Below, in pieces: positions 9,726 to 20,740 of a DNA stretch of 64,000 bases (position 1 is its first letter; every line of letters starts with the position of its first letter). The notes beneath the pieces were generated by a model that had not been told where the DNA came from, did no database searches, and worked only from the letters and a program-made list of their open reading frames with translations. The position numbers and the translations under genes were made by a program. This DNA is from Ustulina deusta (taxonomy: Eukaryota > Ascomycota > Sordariomycetes > Xylariales > Xylariaceae): the NCBI GenBank assembly GCA_023159155.1, contig JAJNNX010000024.1:248001-312000 (forward strand), written 5' to 3'.

Positions 9726-12358
9726 TCACATAGCTTTATTCTTCCCCTCCGTAACAAACGAAAGTGTTCGGAAGTGCATGCGGGAGGTGTATAAGATCGA
9801 GGCCACGCTGATAACGAGGCCGGTTGACCCGAGATACTTCCAGAACCAGACTTGATTGATGGTTGTTTCGCGAATATCCGACAAATTCATACCGAGGTAC
9901 GATGTAACGAATGAAAGTGGGAGGAATACCACTGTGATGCCTGTGAAGAGGAGAATAGCCTTGTTCATCGTGTCCGCGACGACGGATCGGTCGTTTTGCT
10001 CTATTATGCATATCTCTAATAACTTCATTATTGTTAGAACGCTGGTCACTAGTAAAGATGAAATTCATATTGATGCTATATGAATAAGGGTGGAAATGAG
10101 TGCTCACATTCTTGAGGGCTTTCTTAAAGTGGTCGTTCATTCTACGGAGGTCTGCTTCTCGCTCTTGCAATAGGGTTATTGCCCATTCCAGTCTCTGGAC
10201 CATCGACTCGGGCTTCCATCGTGCATTCTCTCCAGTTTCGTTTCTGGCATCTGCATCGGAAGTACATTGCGGATGGTTACAACTAGTGTTCTCGAGCTCT
10301 TGGATGTCAAGTAGGATATTTTTGAGCAGCCTGAGATTGTCGGTGGTGATGCTTTCAACAGTTTTTATTTCTTCCATGTACTGCTGATATTCTCTTACTC
10401 TGGACAGTGTTAGCGTCTTTCAGCTGCTAGATGGTGCAATTGATTGAGGTGTAGGCTACGATAGACGATCGACGGATTTTAGCACTCTTTCTGCTGTCTA
10501 ACATCGAGAGTAGGAATATGGCAGCTGATGAGATCGAGGTAGCTGATATATGACTTGTAACAAGAACTAGGAAATACGTACAGAATTGGGCTTTGCCCGA
10601 GCAACCACGGCAGATCTTTTTTCCTCTTCTAGACGTTATTAGATATCATGTCTTATTGTGATAGTTTCATGTCGGCATAATAACCCACCAGTGATTTCAT
10701 GACCTAAAGCCAGTTTATATGTTAGTGATCATGGTTTAATACGGCAGAGCTTTGGGAAATTAGGGGTGTTCAGAAAGACGTCAGAATTTGAAGGCTTCAG
10801 TCACCTATCGCCTAGGCATAGAATTTAGTGAAGACGATTGCGAAAGAAGAGATCGTACCTCCATATACGCATCTAAAATCTCAATTGCATTTCTCCCTCC
10901 GCGAATGTTGTGAGGGGTCACAGCTGCTTCCGTGAAGAGATAGACAATGAGCCAGACTGCGGCACTTTCATTGCATGTGCGCTTCCAACGTTTGGTACCG
11001 GAGTGTTGGAAAGCATGCATCGTGTGCGCAATGACAGAGGCATCGTGATGATATAGCATATCATACCCGGGGTATTTCGTGAGCCTTTCAAAGTCTTTGG
11101 TAAGGTAGTCTATCCCTGACGTGTTGGCAAAAGTCAACAGGAAACCTAAAAAAAACATAGAATTAGTTCGATATTACAATCATATACATGATTGATTATT
11201 CACCATCTGCGCGATTAAATGCGCGAAGCTTGCTGAGGACCAACGAAGCTTTAGCAAACTGCTCATGCTTCGATAGAGCTTGCTTTCCGAAATCCATTGA
11301 TGTCGCTTTTTGCGATAAGGGACCGATATCCTGGCGTAAACAGATCTTCTCGGAAACTGGCGTTGGAAAGTCCGCGTTGACCATATCCCAGAAGCTGAGC
11401 TTTTTGTCTAACACTTTGGAACGCCATTTCAAGTCTGCTTTCACGGTGTCGCATAAACCAGCATCGGCGTCAAGTTCACTGAATTCCGACATCGTTGAGA
11501 GCTTCCTGACGGCCTCTGTCCTGGCTTGATGGTCTTCGCGATTGATGAATGTCATCATGTTGATGTCTGGGTATGGCCACTGGGGAAGTCCTGATCTGAC
11601 AAATGTGTTCGGTCGCTCTACATCTTCAGGATCGCAATGTAAGAAGATCTCCTCGAGCGTCTAACAAGCAGGTGAGCAAGCGAATCACTATTCCTAGTGT
11701 TAACATGCGTACGGATTGAAACATGCCAAGCCCAATCGGGACATGACTGAAAAGGCCATATCTTGTCAGCTAGTTTATAGATGAGCCGTCGTAGGGGTCT
11801 TACATCCACCTCAAAGAGACATCATCGGGTTTCTGTCGGCAGACTTGAAAAGTTAGTTTTTCTGGCCTGGCGTTGTGAGGGACTATACGAAATCTTACTC
11901 CGTTCGAAGTCCCTCATATGCTCTATAGATGATTGAGCTTTGTCGGCTGAGAAGTCGCAGACATGTACGTCAACGTTCTCTCTATGAAGGAATTCGATAT
12001 TTAATGAGGGACCTAAAATCGTGTCTCCTACATGTGTTGGGAGAAGGTTCCATTGTTGTCGCGTCGTAGCGTCTGCGTGCTCGCCGCGAAGATGGCTAAG
12101 AAGAAGTTGCCAACCTTGCGTGCTGCGTGATAGCTTATACGCTGGCGCAATGTTGTTGCCGAAGTATTCAAGGATACGCAAGGTGCTCACTGGATCGACA
12201 CTTCGATCTACCTGTCGCTGCTGAGGATCGCCCCTTTCAGAGGGCAGCTTTTTTCTAGGTTTCATTGCGCGAGGAGTTACTTCCTCTGCTCCCGCCACTT
12301 CCGTATCTCTCATCTGGGCATCGATATGGTAAAAGGCAAGGGAAATGTCGTGCTTCAA
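9726..12358 (-). CDS. CorA-like divalent cation transporter, fungal multi-exon type
   Basis: Nine exons are proposed on the minus strand: 12358-11899, 11843-11804, 11746-11713, 11660-11204, 11145-10859, 10703-10689, 10628-10582, 10399-10108 and 10048-9726, about 651 residues. The last exon has the CorA pore end: two transmembrane helices with the GMN-type motif SYLGMNLSDI between them (LLFTGITVVFLPLSFVTSYL and WKYLGSTGLVISVASILY). Before it lies the long helical region (VREYQQYMEEIKTVESITT, LRRMNDHFKKALKN). The N-terminal domain includes DDVSLRWIHV, usual in fungal CorA-like proteins. CorA proteins move Mg2+ across membranes; many fungal members are uncharacterised. The splice phase between the last two exons is off by one base (AAT-GTGAGC; a doubled G would fix it). 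The 15-nt exon is the weakest part of the model. Confidence 0.75.
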
Positions 12359-13858
12359 CTTTCTGAAAATAGCGGGGCTTTTAGGCGTGTGTCAATTGTA
12401 AACGGGAGAGTATATAGTCCTAGTCTTTCTTTTTGTAGAATGCAATTTGTGGGCGAGGATAGGCCAGTGGAAATGAAGATACCGCACATTTTCGCAGCCG
12501 CACCCCTTTAATCTGTCTCTACCAAATGACAACTGATCGAGAGCAGCCGCGAGCTTGGCAAAAGCCAACGTTCGTGCGCGCGACAAAATAGGCAAATGAG
12601 CGCCATGGATGTGAGGCGCAGTGTACGCCTAATATTGAATGTGAGGCTCACCTGACACTAAATGGATGAGTGCCCCTTCACCCTGGGAGCTGAACAATCA
12701 AACACTCCTCACAAATATAGATCAAACCAAACTTCAACCTCAAGGCAGCTTCCCCCCTTCCCATGCAGCTGAGACCCCAGAGAGGAAATTGAGATGACCG
12801 CAGGAATTATTTGGAGGCTTCGAGACTTCTACACTAAAATGCATCCAGCCCTTGCCAATAACACTACCCTCATTACGTACCCTGTATGCTAATGTCAAGG
12901 GTATCGAGCCGTACAGCGTGGCGTTGTAGCTTCCTTCGTCTCCGTACTGCGACCTACGGTAGCAGTGTTAGTATTTTGTGCACAATATCCCTCTTCCACC
13001 GTTTGGCTATTCTTGTCCCTAATGTGACAATATGCGCGAAGTGTGCCTCGGCCAAGGTTCATTCCGGCGTTTTGCCTTCATGCCAAAGTGTGTGTCATCT
13101 GATATACCCAGACCCTGACCACCTCCCTGCCGATTACAAACGGCCCCCAATTACCCTATTCATTCTGACGTGAAGAAATCGGTGAGTAGCTAGATTAGAC
13201 ATATTTTATTACATAACGACCCATGAACAGCTAACATAATAGTGTTGGTAGGGTTGCAATAGACATCGAGGGCTTAAACATGACCCTTATTGGACTTCTA
13301 AGGTGCAAAGGCAGGTTTCACTATGAACCATCTAAAAATAGCGTTCCGGTACCAACTTCTTTCTAACCATCCATCTCTGTCTCCTTGACCCCAACCGACC
13401 ATCACAAAACTGAAGATTGTTGCCAGTCGGAAATAATAGGGCTTTCGCAAGCGCCACGAAATCTACTAGGCACATGGTTTTGGAGTCCTCTCGAATCTCA
13501 AGGACTACGTATATACCTACATGTAGCCCGAACTACGTTGTGTCTCGGTACAGACTGGGTACAGTATGTACAGCCTTCTGGTTTTGTCAGTGTACTTCGT
13601 ACACTAGTCTTAAACAGGTATGGCCCATAACCGCTTATTACCCGATTTGTCAAGCAATGGACCATTTAGATATCCAGATCCTGGATCTTTACCATGGGAA
13701 AAGCCCAATGCAATAGAGGAGAACGCTCCGTCAACGCGTACCATGGAGCTCATACTACCCTTGACGGGACCGGATATAAATAATGTCGACAACCAATATC
13801 TTGCAGATTCAGGTTTCAATGGAACATTCTCGCTGAGCTGATCGAATGCTGTCATAAC
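12359..13858. other. Intergenic 1.5 kb, one unassigned small frame
   Basis: This is upstream sequence shared by the divergent CorA-like gene and the alpha/beta hydrolase. An open frame at 13620-13841 (73 residues, MAHNRLLPDLSSNGPFRYPD...) ends 17 bp before the hydrolase start and could be a 5' leader peptide or a lost exon. It has no recognised motif. Nothing else was identified. Confidence 0.35.
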
Positions 13859-14884
13859 ATGGACAAGAAATTGCAACGGGCAGGGCTAAAGGAGAAGGAC
13901 TTTAAAACCAATGAGGTGACCCTCAACTATGTCACCGGTCCGCCCTGCAGCAAGGGACCGCCGCTGGTCTTCATCCACGGCCAGGGGGTGACATGGGAGG
14001 AGTACACCTTCATCATGCCGATTCTGAGCAGCGACTTCACCGTCTACGCCGTCACACAGCGGGGCCACGGCAAGTCGAGCTTCACACAGGGACAGTACAC
14101 CTTCAACGCCCTCGGCAAGGACATGGCGGCATTTCTGCGCGAGGTGGTGCGCGAGCCCGCCATCGTCGTCGGCAACTCATCCGGCGGTGTGCTGGCTTGC
14201 TGGTTGGCTGCCAACGCCAGGGAGCATGTCAAGGCGATAGTCCTAGAGGATCCACCCCTGTTTCGATGCGACTACCCCAACGTCATGAATACGAGCGTAT
14301 ACGATGTCTGGCAGGCCTTCTCGCGCTCCAGCGAGCCGGATGGGGGCGGGTTTGCGGCCTTTTTCCGCGACTTTCTCATCCCTGCCATGACGACGAAGAC
14401 GGATAACCGAGTCATGTCGTCTGCAAAGCCGCCGCCGAAGTTCGTGCTGAATCTGGCCAGCCGCCTCATCGCATTGCAGCAAAAGCGCCACCCCGGAAAA
14501 CCCGTCGACTTTCGCTTCCTGCCCTCGGAGCGCCGCATCATGTTTCGCGGCATGTCGCAATTCGACGGCAATTTCTCGCGGGCTTTCGTTGATGGGAGTA
14601 TGGGCAAGGATTTCGACCATGCGGAAACGCTGGCCCGCGTCGATGTCCCCGTTTTGTTTCTACATGCCAGATACTTCGTGATGAACGACGGCCGTCTCAT
14701 GGGGGCGTTGACAGATGAGGATGTCGAGCGGGTTCAAGGCCTCGTGAAGGGTCCTTGGAAATATGTCAAGATGGACTGTGGGCATGCCATCGCAATTGAT
14801 GCGCCGGAGGAAGAGGCCCGGGAGATCAGGTCGTGGGCCCGCGAACAGGGTTTGATTAACGTCGAGAAGAACGTGTTAAGCTAG
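13859..14884 (+). CDS. Alpha/beta-hydrolase fold protein
   Basis: This is a single-exon gene of 341 residues. The fold markers are in order: the oxyanion-side HGQG (FIHGQGVTWEEY, about residue 40), the VTQRGHGKS strand-turn, the nucleophile elbow GNSSGG (Ser near residue 103), the cap region 130-230, the acid-bearing VPVLFLHARYF segment, and the catalytic His in MDCGHAIAIDAPEE near the end. There is no signal peptide or membrane segment, so it is probably cytosolic. It resembles the epoxide hydrolase, haloperoxidase and esterase branch of the superfamily; the reaction cannot be told from sequence. Coding G+C is clearly above the flanks. The start at 13859 is the first ATG giving the usual N-terminal lead-in. 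Confidence 0.85.
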   Translation: MDKKLQRAGLKEKDFKTNEVTLNYVTGPPCSKGPPLVFIHGQGVTWEEYTFIMPILSSDFTVYAVTQRGHGKSSFTQGQYTFNALGKDMAAFLREVVREPAIVVGNSSGGVLACWLAANAREHVKAIVLEDPPLFRCDYPNVMNTSVYDVWQAFSRSSEPDGGGFAAFFRDFLIPAMTTKTDNRVMSSAKPPPKFVLNLASRLIALQQKRHPGKPVDFRFLPSERRIMFRGMSQFDGNFSRAFVDGSMGKDFDHAETLARVDVPVLFLHARYFVMNDGRLMGALTDEDVERVQGLVKGPWKYVKMDCGHAIAIDAPEEEAREIRSWAREQGLINVEKNVLS

Positions 14885-15296
14885 GTGTCAAACGATTTAT
14901 CATCGGCCCTTGTCCGTCAACCATGTTTGCAAAGCGCTGAAAACTGCTGACGCCTTGTTTGCTTTTCTCGGACCCTGGCACCCACCGCCAGACTGCGAAG
15001 ATTCACCGACATATACCCTTAGTAACCGTTATACCTAAGTGCCTGTCAGCTAGTTAGTTTGCCCCCCGGATCAAATTCAGCAGGTATTACTAATACGAAT
15101 AAAGCAATGCGCTTTTTAAAATCTGGAATATTTTTGACCTTTCTAGTCATGGGGACTTGAGATTCAAAACGGTAGAAGAACCTCCTACCAGGATAATAGA
15201 AGGGGTCCTGTTACCGAAGTATGACTCCCCAATCCCTTACCACCGTGTGTTCTCATAGACATGTAAAGCAAGGTTCCGTAAAATCAAACGATCAAT
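14885..15296. other. Convergent intergenic region
   Basis: These 412 bp lie between convergent stop codons. I see nothing beyond ordinary 3' flank sequence. Confidence 0.4.
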
Positions 15297-16454
15297 TCAA
15301 TTATCATAATCGTTCTCGATCGGCTCAATAGACTCAAGCATAATCGACGTGCTGCACTCACTAGCCCATCTGGCAGCTAAGCGAGGATAGCGGTCGGATA
15401 CAACAAGGGTACCCACCATCGTACCAGCTTCGTATTCCTCCTTCAGCTCACGATAAGTATAAAACGGCGTGTGCAGCTCGATCTGCTCGCTGGCTTTAGC
15501 TCCCTCGCTGGTTTCAGTTCGTACACCATACACCCCGCCCACGGTGCCCACGATAAAATCCGATATCCGCCTCTCCAGAGCGTCGTCCAAGTCGACTTTC
15601 GACACAGCCACGGCCATGTATTCTGAATTTGCCGCCCCGTCCGTGGACGCTTCCTCCTTTATCTCTGTCGTCTCATCCACCTCGAGCATCCCTATCGCGA
15701 ACAGCGCCATGGTTAGGACATGCTTGTCCCTGAACTGGTCCTTGATGTCCCCGCTCATAACCACGACCATGTCGCGGGTTCTAAGCGAAAATTCCTCATC
15801 CTCGGGCATTAATATTACTGTGGGGTCGTAGTTCGGGTCGCAGTCCGGGTCGGCGTCGTAGTCTGCGTTGTAGTCGGCATCGACAGTGTCTGGTATGGAT
15901 GCAGACGAAGGGGGGACATAGATCTGCATCCCGGAAGGCACACGCCGCACAGCAGCGAACAAGCCGTCGCGTCGCGGACCATTCTCGCGCGCCATGGCGG
16001 TAAATTTCCTGAACGTGTCCTCGCCTGGCTCGCTCTCGACGGCGAACACGTGCGTCCAGGGTCGATTCGAGGCCGCCAGGGCGGCGTAGTCGAGGACGCT
16101 GGGCGGACATGGCTCTTCGTCGCTTAGGCTCGCGACATCGTGCACGAGGAGAACTCGGGCGTCAAGGGCGCCGGGCGGGATGTTGAGTTCTCTGCATATT
16201 GTGCTGATGAGACGGTAGATCCTGGCTAGCAGGGGGTTGGTGCGTCTGAAGAGATCTAGGTGAGTTTGGCCAGCCTCTCTTAGGCGCGTTATGGGGACCG
16301 CTATCTCCAATACACTCGTTTCGTTTGGGCCCCCCACCTCGCGGATGTGGCTTATCGTTGACTGTATGCTTGGGTATAAGGCGATGCATATGTGTGAGAA
16401 TGTAGTGCGTTGAGGCGGCAACGGAAGCAGCAGGAGACCTCGTACTGGACTCAT
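15297..16454 (-). CDS. Conserved-looking fungal protein of unknown function with Asp-rich repeat
   Basis: This is a single exon of 385 residues. The N-terminus (MSPVRGLLLLPLPPQRTTFS) leads into a mixed alpha/beta domain with segments such as VSLSDEEPCPPSVLDYAAL and GEDTFRKFTAMARENGPRRD. Residues around 188-207 form a short tandem Asp/Tyr/Pro-rich run (DADYNADYDADPDCDPNYDP), possibly a flexible or metal-binding loop. The C-terminal third is acidic. The layout is reminiscent of a fungal family distantly related to nucleotidyltransferase-like proteins, but I cannot support a function. Codon use and the uninterrupted length argue for a real gene. The downstream neighbour (alpha/beta hydrolase) is convergent. 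Confidence 0.65.
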   Translation of the reverse strand: MSPVRGLLLLPLPPQRTTFSHICIALYPSIQSTISHIREVGGPNETSVLEIAVPITRLREAGQTHLDLFRRTNPLLARIYRLISTICRELNIPPGALDARVLLVHDVASLSDEEPCPPSVLDYAALAASNRPWTHVFAVESEPGEDTFRKFTAMARENGPRRDGLFAAVRRVPSGMQIYVPPSSASIPDTVDADYNADYDADPDCDPNYDPTVILMPEDEEFSLRTRDMVVVMSGDIKDQFRDKHVLTMALFAIGMLEVDETTEIKEEASTDGAANSEYMAVAVSKVDLDDALERRISDFIVGTVGGVYGVRTETSEGAKASEQIELHTPFYTYRELKEEYEAGTMVGTLVVSDRYPRLAARWASECSTSIMLESIEPIENDYDN

Positions 16455-16963
16455 TTTGCTATGTTGGAGTGTCTTACTTGAGACTTTGAAATAATACCTA
16501 CTATAGAATCTGCCGCAGCACGTTAAGTAATCAGGTGTGATCGCTTAACAGTAGCTGCTGAGATGGAGTTGTTTGGCACAATCGGGGCAATCAAGGGTTC
16601 ACCGTTTGTTGGGGTCAGAGCCTCAAGAGGATTTCCGTATTACATTGCGTTGCATTTTCTGTGACTCCGCCCCCCAATCCCCAAGGGTCCAAGATTTCAC
16701 AACCTGCTTCACCCTGCTTGTCCCCCATGTCCGACCGGCACCAGCCCCAATAGAAATCTTCGGTGGCGTAGCACAACATCCCTTACCATGGGTAAAGATC
16801 ATGGGTGTATCCAATCCACGCAAAGAATTCCAGCCATCACGCCCTGTCTGACGGGTGGGAAGCCTTAAAAACAGGACCAACCAAGCCCAACGATGCTACT
16901 CCTCCGCAAACATTTCGCCACATCTCCGAATACGAGGTCGGGAAATAGAGTTGATGTGTGACA
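16455..16963. other. Divergent promoter region between unknown gene and trehalase
   Basis: About 510 bp lie between divergent starts. The pyrimidine-rich stretches near 16660-16740 fit an ordinary fungal promoter. No element I can name with confidence. Confidence 0.35.
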
Positions 16964-19615
16964 ATGGCACCGTTCGATAAGCCCCTTCACCGAAGATATA
17001 GCCATCCGGAGCTGGTAAGGCAATATTATTTTTCAGAAAAGAAACTGGGACCCCGAAATGGCGGCGGCGATTGGTTCAGCCGTACAGCTAGCATCTGAGA
17101 CTTGTCTGCCTTTGGCGCCTCGACTAATGAATTCGAGCGGAAATATAGCAAACTCGAGGAATAGAGCACGATGCTTATTACCGCTCATCACGTGGCTCTC
17201 AAGGTACGTTTCCAGCAAGCCCCAGTCGAGCTAAGTGCTGACCCGAGCGGAAGACGATTTGGAGGGCGCGTCGCCCCAGCCGTTCCTCATCGTTGATGTA
17301 CAGGATACTTTGGAGAGACTCGTGGCTCGCGAGGACACAGATGGAGATCGTCACATTACCATCGAGGACAAGGGGCCAAAGGTGCACATCCCAGCCCGCC
17401 CCCATGCAGTCCGTATCTAACAATCCAGGTTGTAACCCTCGGGACGCTCGGCTCGGGCGGTTACCTACGAGCCCGTGTCCACGGACACCGCGCCGTTTCC
17501 AACATGCTGGAGGAATTGACGTCGTCGCTGGAAAGGGGGGCCAGAGTCGCCGTCATCGATGGCGCCGTGCTCCGCGAGGACCCCCTTGAGCGTATCCAGC
17601 GGTACATCAAGGAGCGGTTCTGGGACTCCCTCACCAGACGCCTCGATGCCGAGGTCATCGAGCAGGCGGTGAAAGACACCAAGATTCCCGGCTGGGACGG
17701 CACGCCCATCATCTACGTCCCTCACGGGGCCGAGAAGCAGCTGGCATATTACAACGCCATTGCAACCCAACGACCCAGCCTGGGCCTGCACGTGATTCCC
17801 CTGCCGGCGGAGATTACGACAGAGGTCTACAGAGAGATACTCAAGAAACCTGGAATCTTGGCCTTGGATACCGAGGAATACGTGGACGCGGCCACGGGCT
17901 TGAAAGAGTCTAGGTCAGTACGCCGGAATCTCCATCGCCCCCCCGCCCCCCCCTTTCCCCCTCGACATGCCTCAGGAGCATGAAGTACCTAACCAGGGTG
18001 TTTTAAAATATTCTCCACCCCGAACAGGAATCGCTGACTCCAGACTCAACCAGGGCCGTGCCATTCGTCGTGCCCGGCGGCCGATTCAACGAGTTCTTCG
18101 GCTGGGACAGCTACTTCATGGGGCTCGGGCTGCTGCAGGCCGGGCGGACGGATCTCGTGCGCGGCATCCTTCTCAACTGGGTCTTCGAGATCCAGCACTA
18201 CGGGCTGATCCCCAACGCCAACAGGTCGTACCTGATGCAGCGGTCGCAGCCGCCGTTCCTGACCGACCTCTCGCTGCGTCTGTACGACGCCACCACGAGA
18301 GCCGGGGACGCGGCGGGCGCCAAGGCGCTCCTCCGTCTGTGCCTCGAGGCCGCCATCAAGGAGTACCACGGCGTGTGGACGGCGGCGCCGCGCCTGGACC
18401 CCGCCACGGGCCTGTCCAAGTACTGTCCGGTCGGCGGCTTCGGGATCCCGGCCGAGGTGGAGCCGGGGCACTTCGACGCCGTGCTGGCGCCGTTCGCGGC
18501 GCGCCGCGGGCTCACGGTCGCCGCCTTCACGGACGGGTTCAACGCGGCGCGGATCGACGAGCCCGGGCTGGAGGAGTACCTGCAGCACGACCGGGCAGTG
18601 CGCGAGTCGGGCCACGACACGTCGACGCGGCTCGAGGGCCGCGCCGCCAGCCTCGCCGTCACCGACCTCAACTTCTGCCTGTACAAGTACGAGACGGACA
18701 TCGCGCGCGCCATCGACGACGTCTTCGCGGGGGCGCTGGAGACGGCTTCCGGTTTCCGCTCCGCGGGCGATGATGGCAGCGCAGACACGTGGCGGCGCAG
18801 GGCGCGCGCTCGCAGGGACGCCGTGGATCGGTACCTGTGGGACGAGGAGCGGGGGGCGTACTTGGACTACGACGTGGCGACGCGGCGGCGGATATCGGCC
18901 CAGTCGGCGACGTGTCTGTGGGCCTTGTGGAGCGGCATCGCGAGTCCGCGGCAGGCGGGGCTCGTGGTGGAGCGGGCGCTGCCCAAGTTCGAGTACCGCG
19001 GGGGGCTGGCCGCGGGCAGCGCGTCCACGAGCACGGGCGTCGCGGGCCACGGGCACCAGTGGGATTACCCGTACGGCTGGGCGCCGCATCAGATGCTTGC
19101 GTGGGCCGGCCTGGCGAGGTACGGGTATGCTGCCGAGGCGGCCCGGCTGGCGTATCGCTGGCTGTACACGGTTCTGAAAGTCTTTGTCGATTACAACGGC
19201 GCCGTCTGCGAGAAGTACGATGTGACTCGTGAGAAGGACCCTCATAAGGTCGATGTGGAATACGGCAACCAAGGAGTCGAGTTTGTGGGGTATCCACGCG
19301 AAGGGTAAGCGCTTAATACTGCTGGCTTGATATTTGCTCGCTTGGTTGTCTCTGGCTGACGCGGGTTATAGGTTCGGCTGGACGAATGCCAGCTTCGTGT
19401 GCGGCCTGGAGTTTCTTAGCGGTCCGATGCGGCGCGCGTTGGCTGTGTGTGCCCCGTGGGATTCAGTCAGTCAGATGAGCGAGCGTGGTGGCCAAAGGGA
19501 ATCAGACAAGACCGCGGAGGTATTGGAATATAATGCCCAGAAACAGTTCAATGATGTTGGCGAGAACAGGAACGCGTCGTTAGTTGAGACGACCAGTCGG
19601 GAACATCCAAACTAG
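16964..19615 (+). CDS. Neutral trehalase (GH37)
   Basis: It hydrolyses trehalose to two glucose molecules, cytosolic and stress-regulated. Supported exons are about 17236-17381, 17429-17913, 18054-19304 and 19372-19615. A first exon at 16964 is likely (MAPFDKPLHRRYSHPEL); the join between it and 17236 is not resolved. Both trehalase signatures are present: PGGRFNEFFGWDSY and QWDYPYGW. The catalytic region RAVRESGHDTSTRLEG and the C-terminal VEYGNQGVEF are intact. The N-terminal EDTDGDRHITIED matches the EF-hand-like calcium site specific to neutral (not acid) trehalases, and RRYS is a candidate protein-kinase-A site of the kind that activates this enzyme. Total length of about 720 residues fits the family. 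Exon 18054-19304 is far more G+C-rich than its neighbours. Confidence 0.9.
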
Positions 19616-20740
19616 TTATGGATAGATGTCTTTTATACATTAGATACTAGTGATTAAATCTTATCAATCGCGATTACATGGTCGCAAGCATTCGGGTCCT
19701 GGTATCTAATTAATTACTGTACATCCATTTATGAACTCAACAAGTCAAGAAAAGGAGAACACATACATTCGGGGGCATAGGGAGCTGTAGATCTAGCCTA
19801 GCCGGTACGCCGTAGGCTCGAATACCGCGAACTCGGCTAGACCTCAAGCCGCCCATACTGACGCCCAAATAGTGTTCTTTTGCTTTGAGGCAGTTAGGTA
19901 GGAGTATATATTTGCCATACTGTTCACAAGCGAAGACTTGCGAAAAGTACGAATGCTAGGAAAACGGCCCGTTTACTTTACATAACTATTTACAGTGGGG
20001 AAAACTAACATTACACTCTACTAAGTAACCAGGTTTTTTACAGCTACTTTTGCGTAGGTACGGATCGCAAAGAAAGTAGTAAAAAGAGGAGGAATCTCTT
20101 TGCTCTGCACGAGGGCCTTTTATACCCGTACAGATAGGGGCAAAGAGGTCCGTGTAAAGTCAGACCTGTTGGGTCATAAAACACTCCAAGCAATCTACCT
20201 GGGCAAGTGGCTAAACAGCATACTAATAGTATTAATAGCCCAGCCAAAAAACCAAAGGAGAAGATTTGGGTAGGCAACAACAGCTATGGACAAACCAACA
20301 GACCAACAGACCAACAGACCTAAACCACAGACTAAAGATACACCGAAACATAGTGCAGCAACAACCAAAAAAAAAATTAGGATATAGAACATAGTGTAAT
20401 AGGGGCATAACTTTAATACTTTCCGGACGAGATAAAAACCCAATAAAAGTGTTTATATATAAGTCTAGATAACTCGCAAATAAAACAAGTTTCATTCGTA
20501 TCTTACCAAGCATAAATTAATACAACTCTCTATATTATGTGATACGTTAATAAGCAGTATATATCCCTAGTCCATCTAGGCAAAGCATATCTACTAACTA
20601 GCCCCTTAGTACCTGCCTGGGGTACGTATATGTAAGGCAGAGCCCATAACAGAAACTAGGTCCGCTTGATAAAGCACTCCAAGAAGGTAACTAGTTGTAA
20701 AGAACTCGCATCTGTCGGCTATATCACAAAACAAATAACT
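19616..20740. other. Intergenic 1.1 kb with short tandem repeat
   Basis: This lies between convergent gene ends. It is A+T-rich with three overlapping hydrophobic minus-strand frames (20044-20513) that have no family features and look like chance. The one structure seen is the ACCAACAG tandem repeat listed separately. Confidence 0.4.
20294..20320. repeat. ACCAACAG tandem repeat (3.4 copies)
   Basis: Three perfect head-to-tail copies of the 8-mer ACCAACAG followed by ACC. A short minisatellite in non-coding DNA. Confidence 0.9.

Noticed and set aside
13620..13841. 73-residue frame just upstream of the alpha/beta hydrolase as a fused N-terminus
   Set aside because: It ends in a stop, is not in phase with any splice acceptor found, and the hydrolase already has a complete N-terminus.
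18046..19297. Long open frames antisense to and overlapping the trehalase exon
   Set aside because: They are by-products of the very high G+C exon; the trehalase frame has all family signatures.
20044..20513. Three hydrophobic minus-strand frames resembling small membrane proteins
   Set aside because: They overlap in different frames, the sequence is A+T-rich non-coding, and there is no conserved motif. Hydrophobicity comes from T-rich codons.
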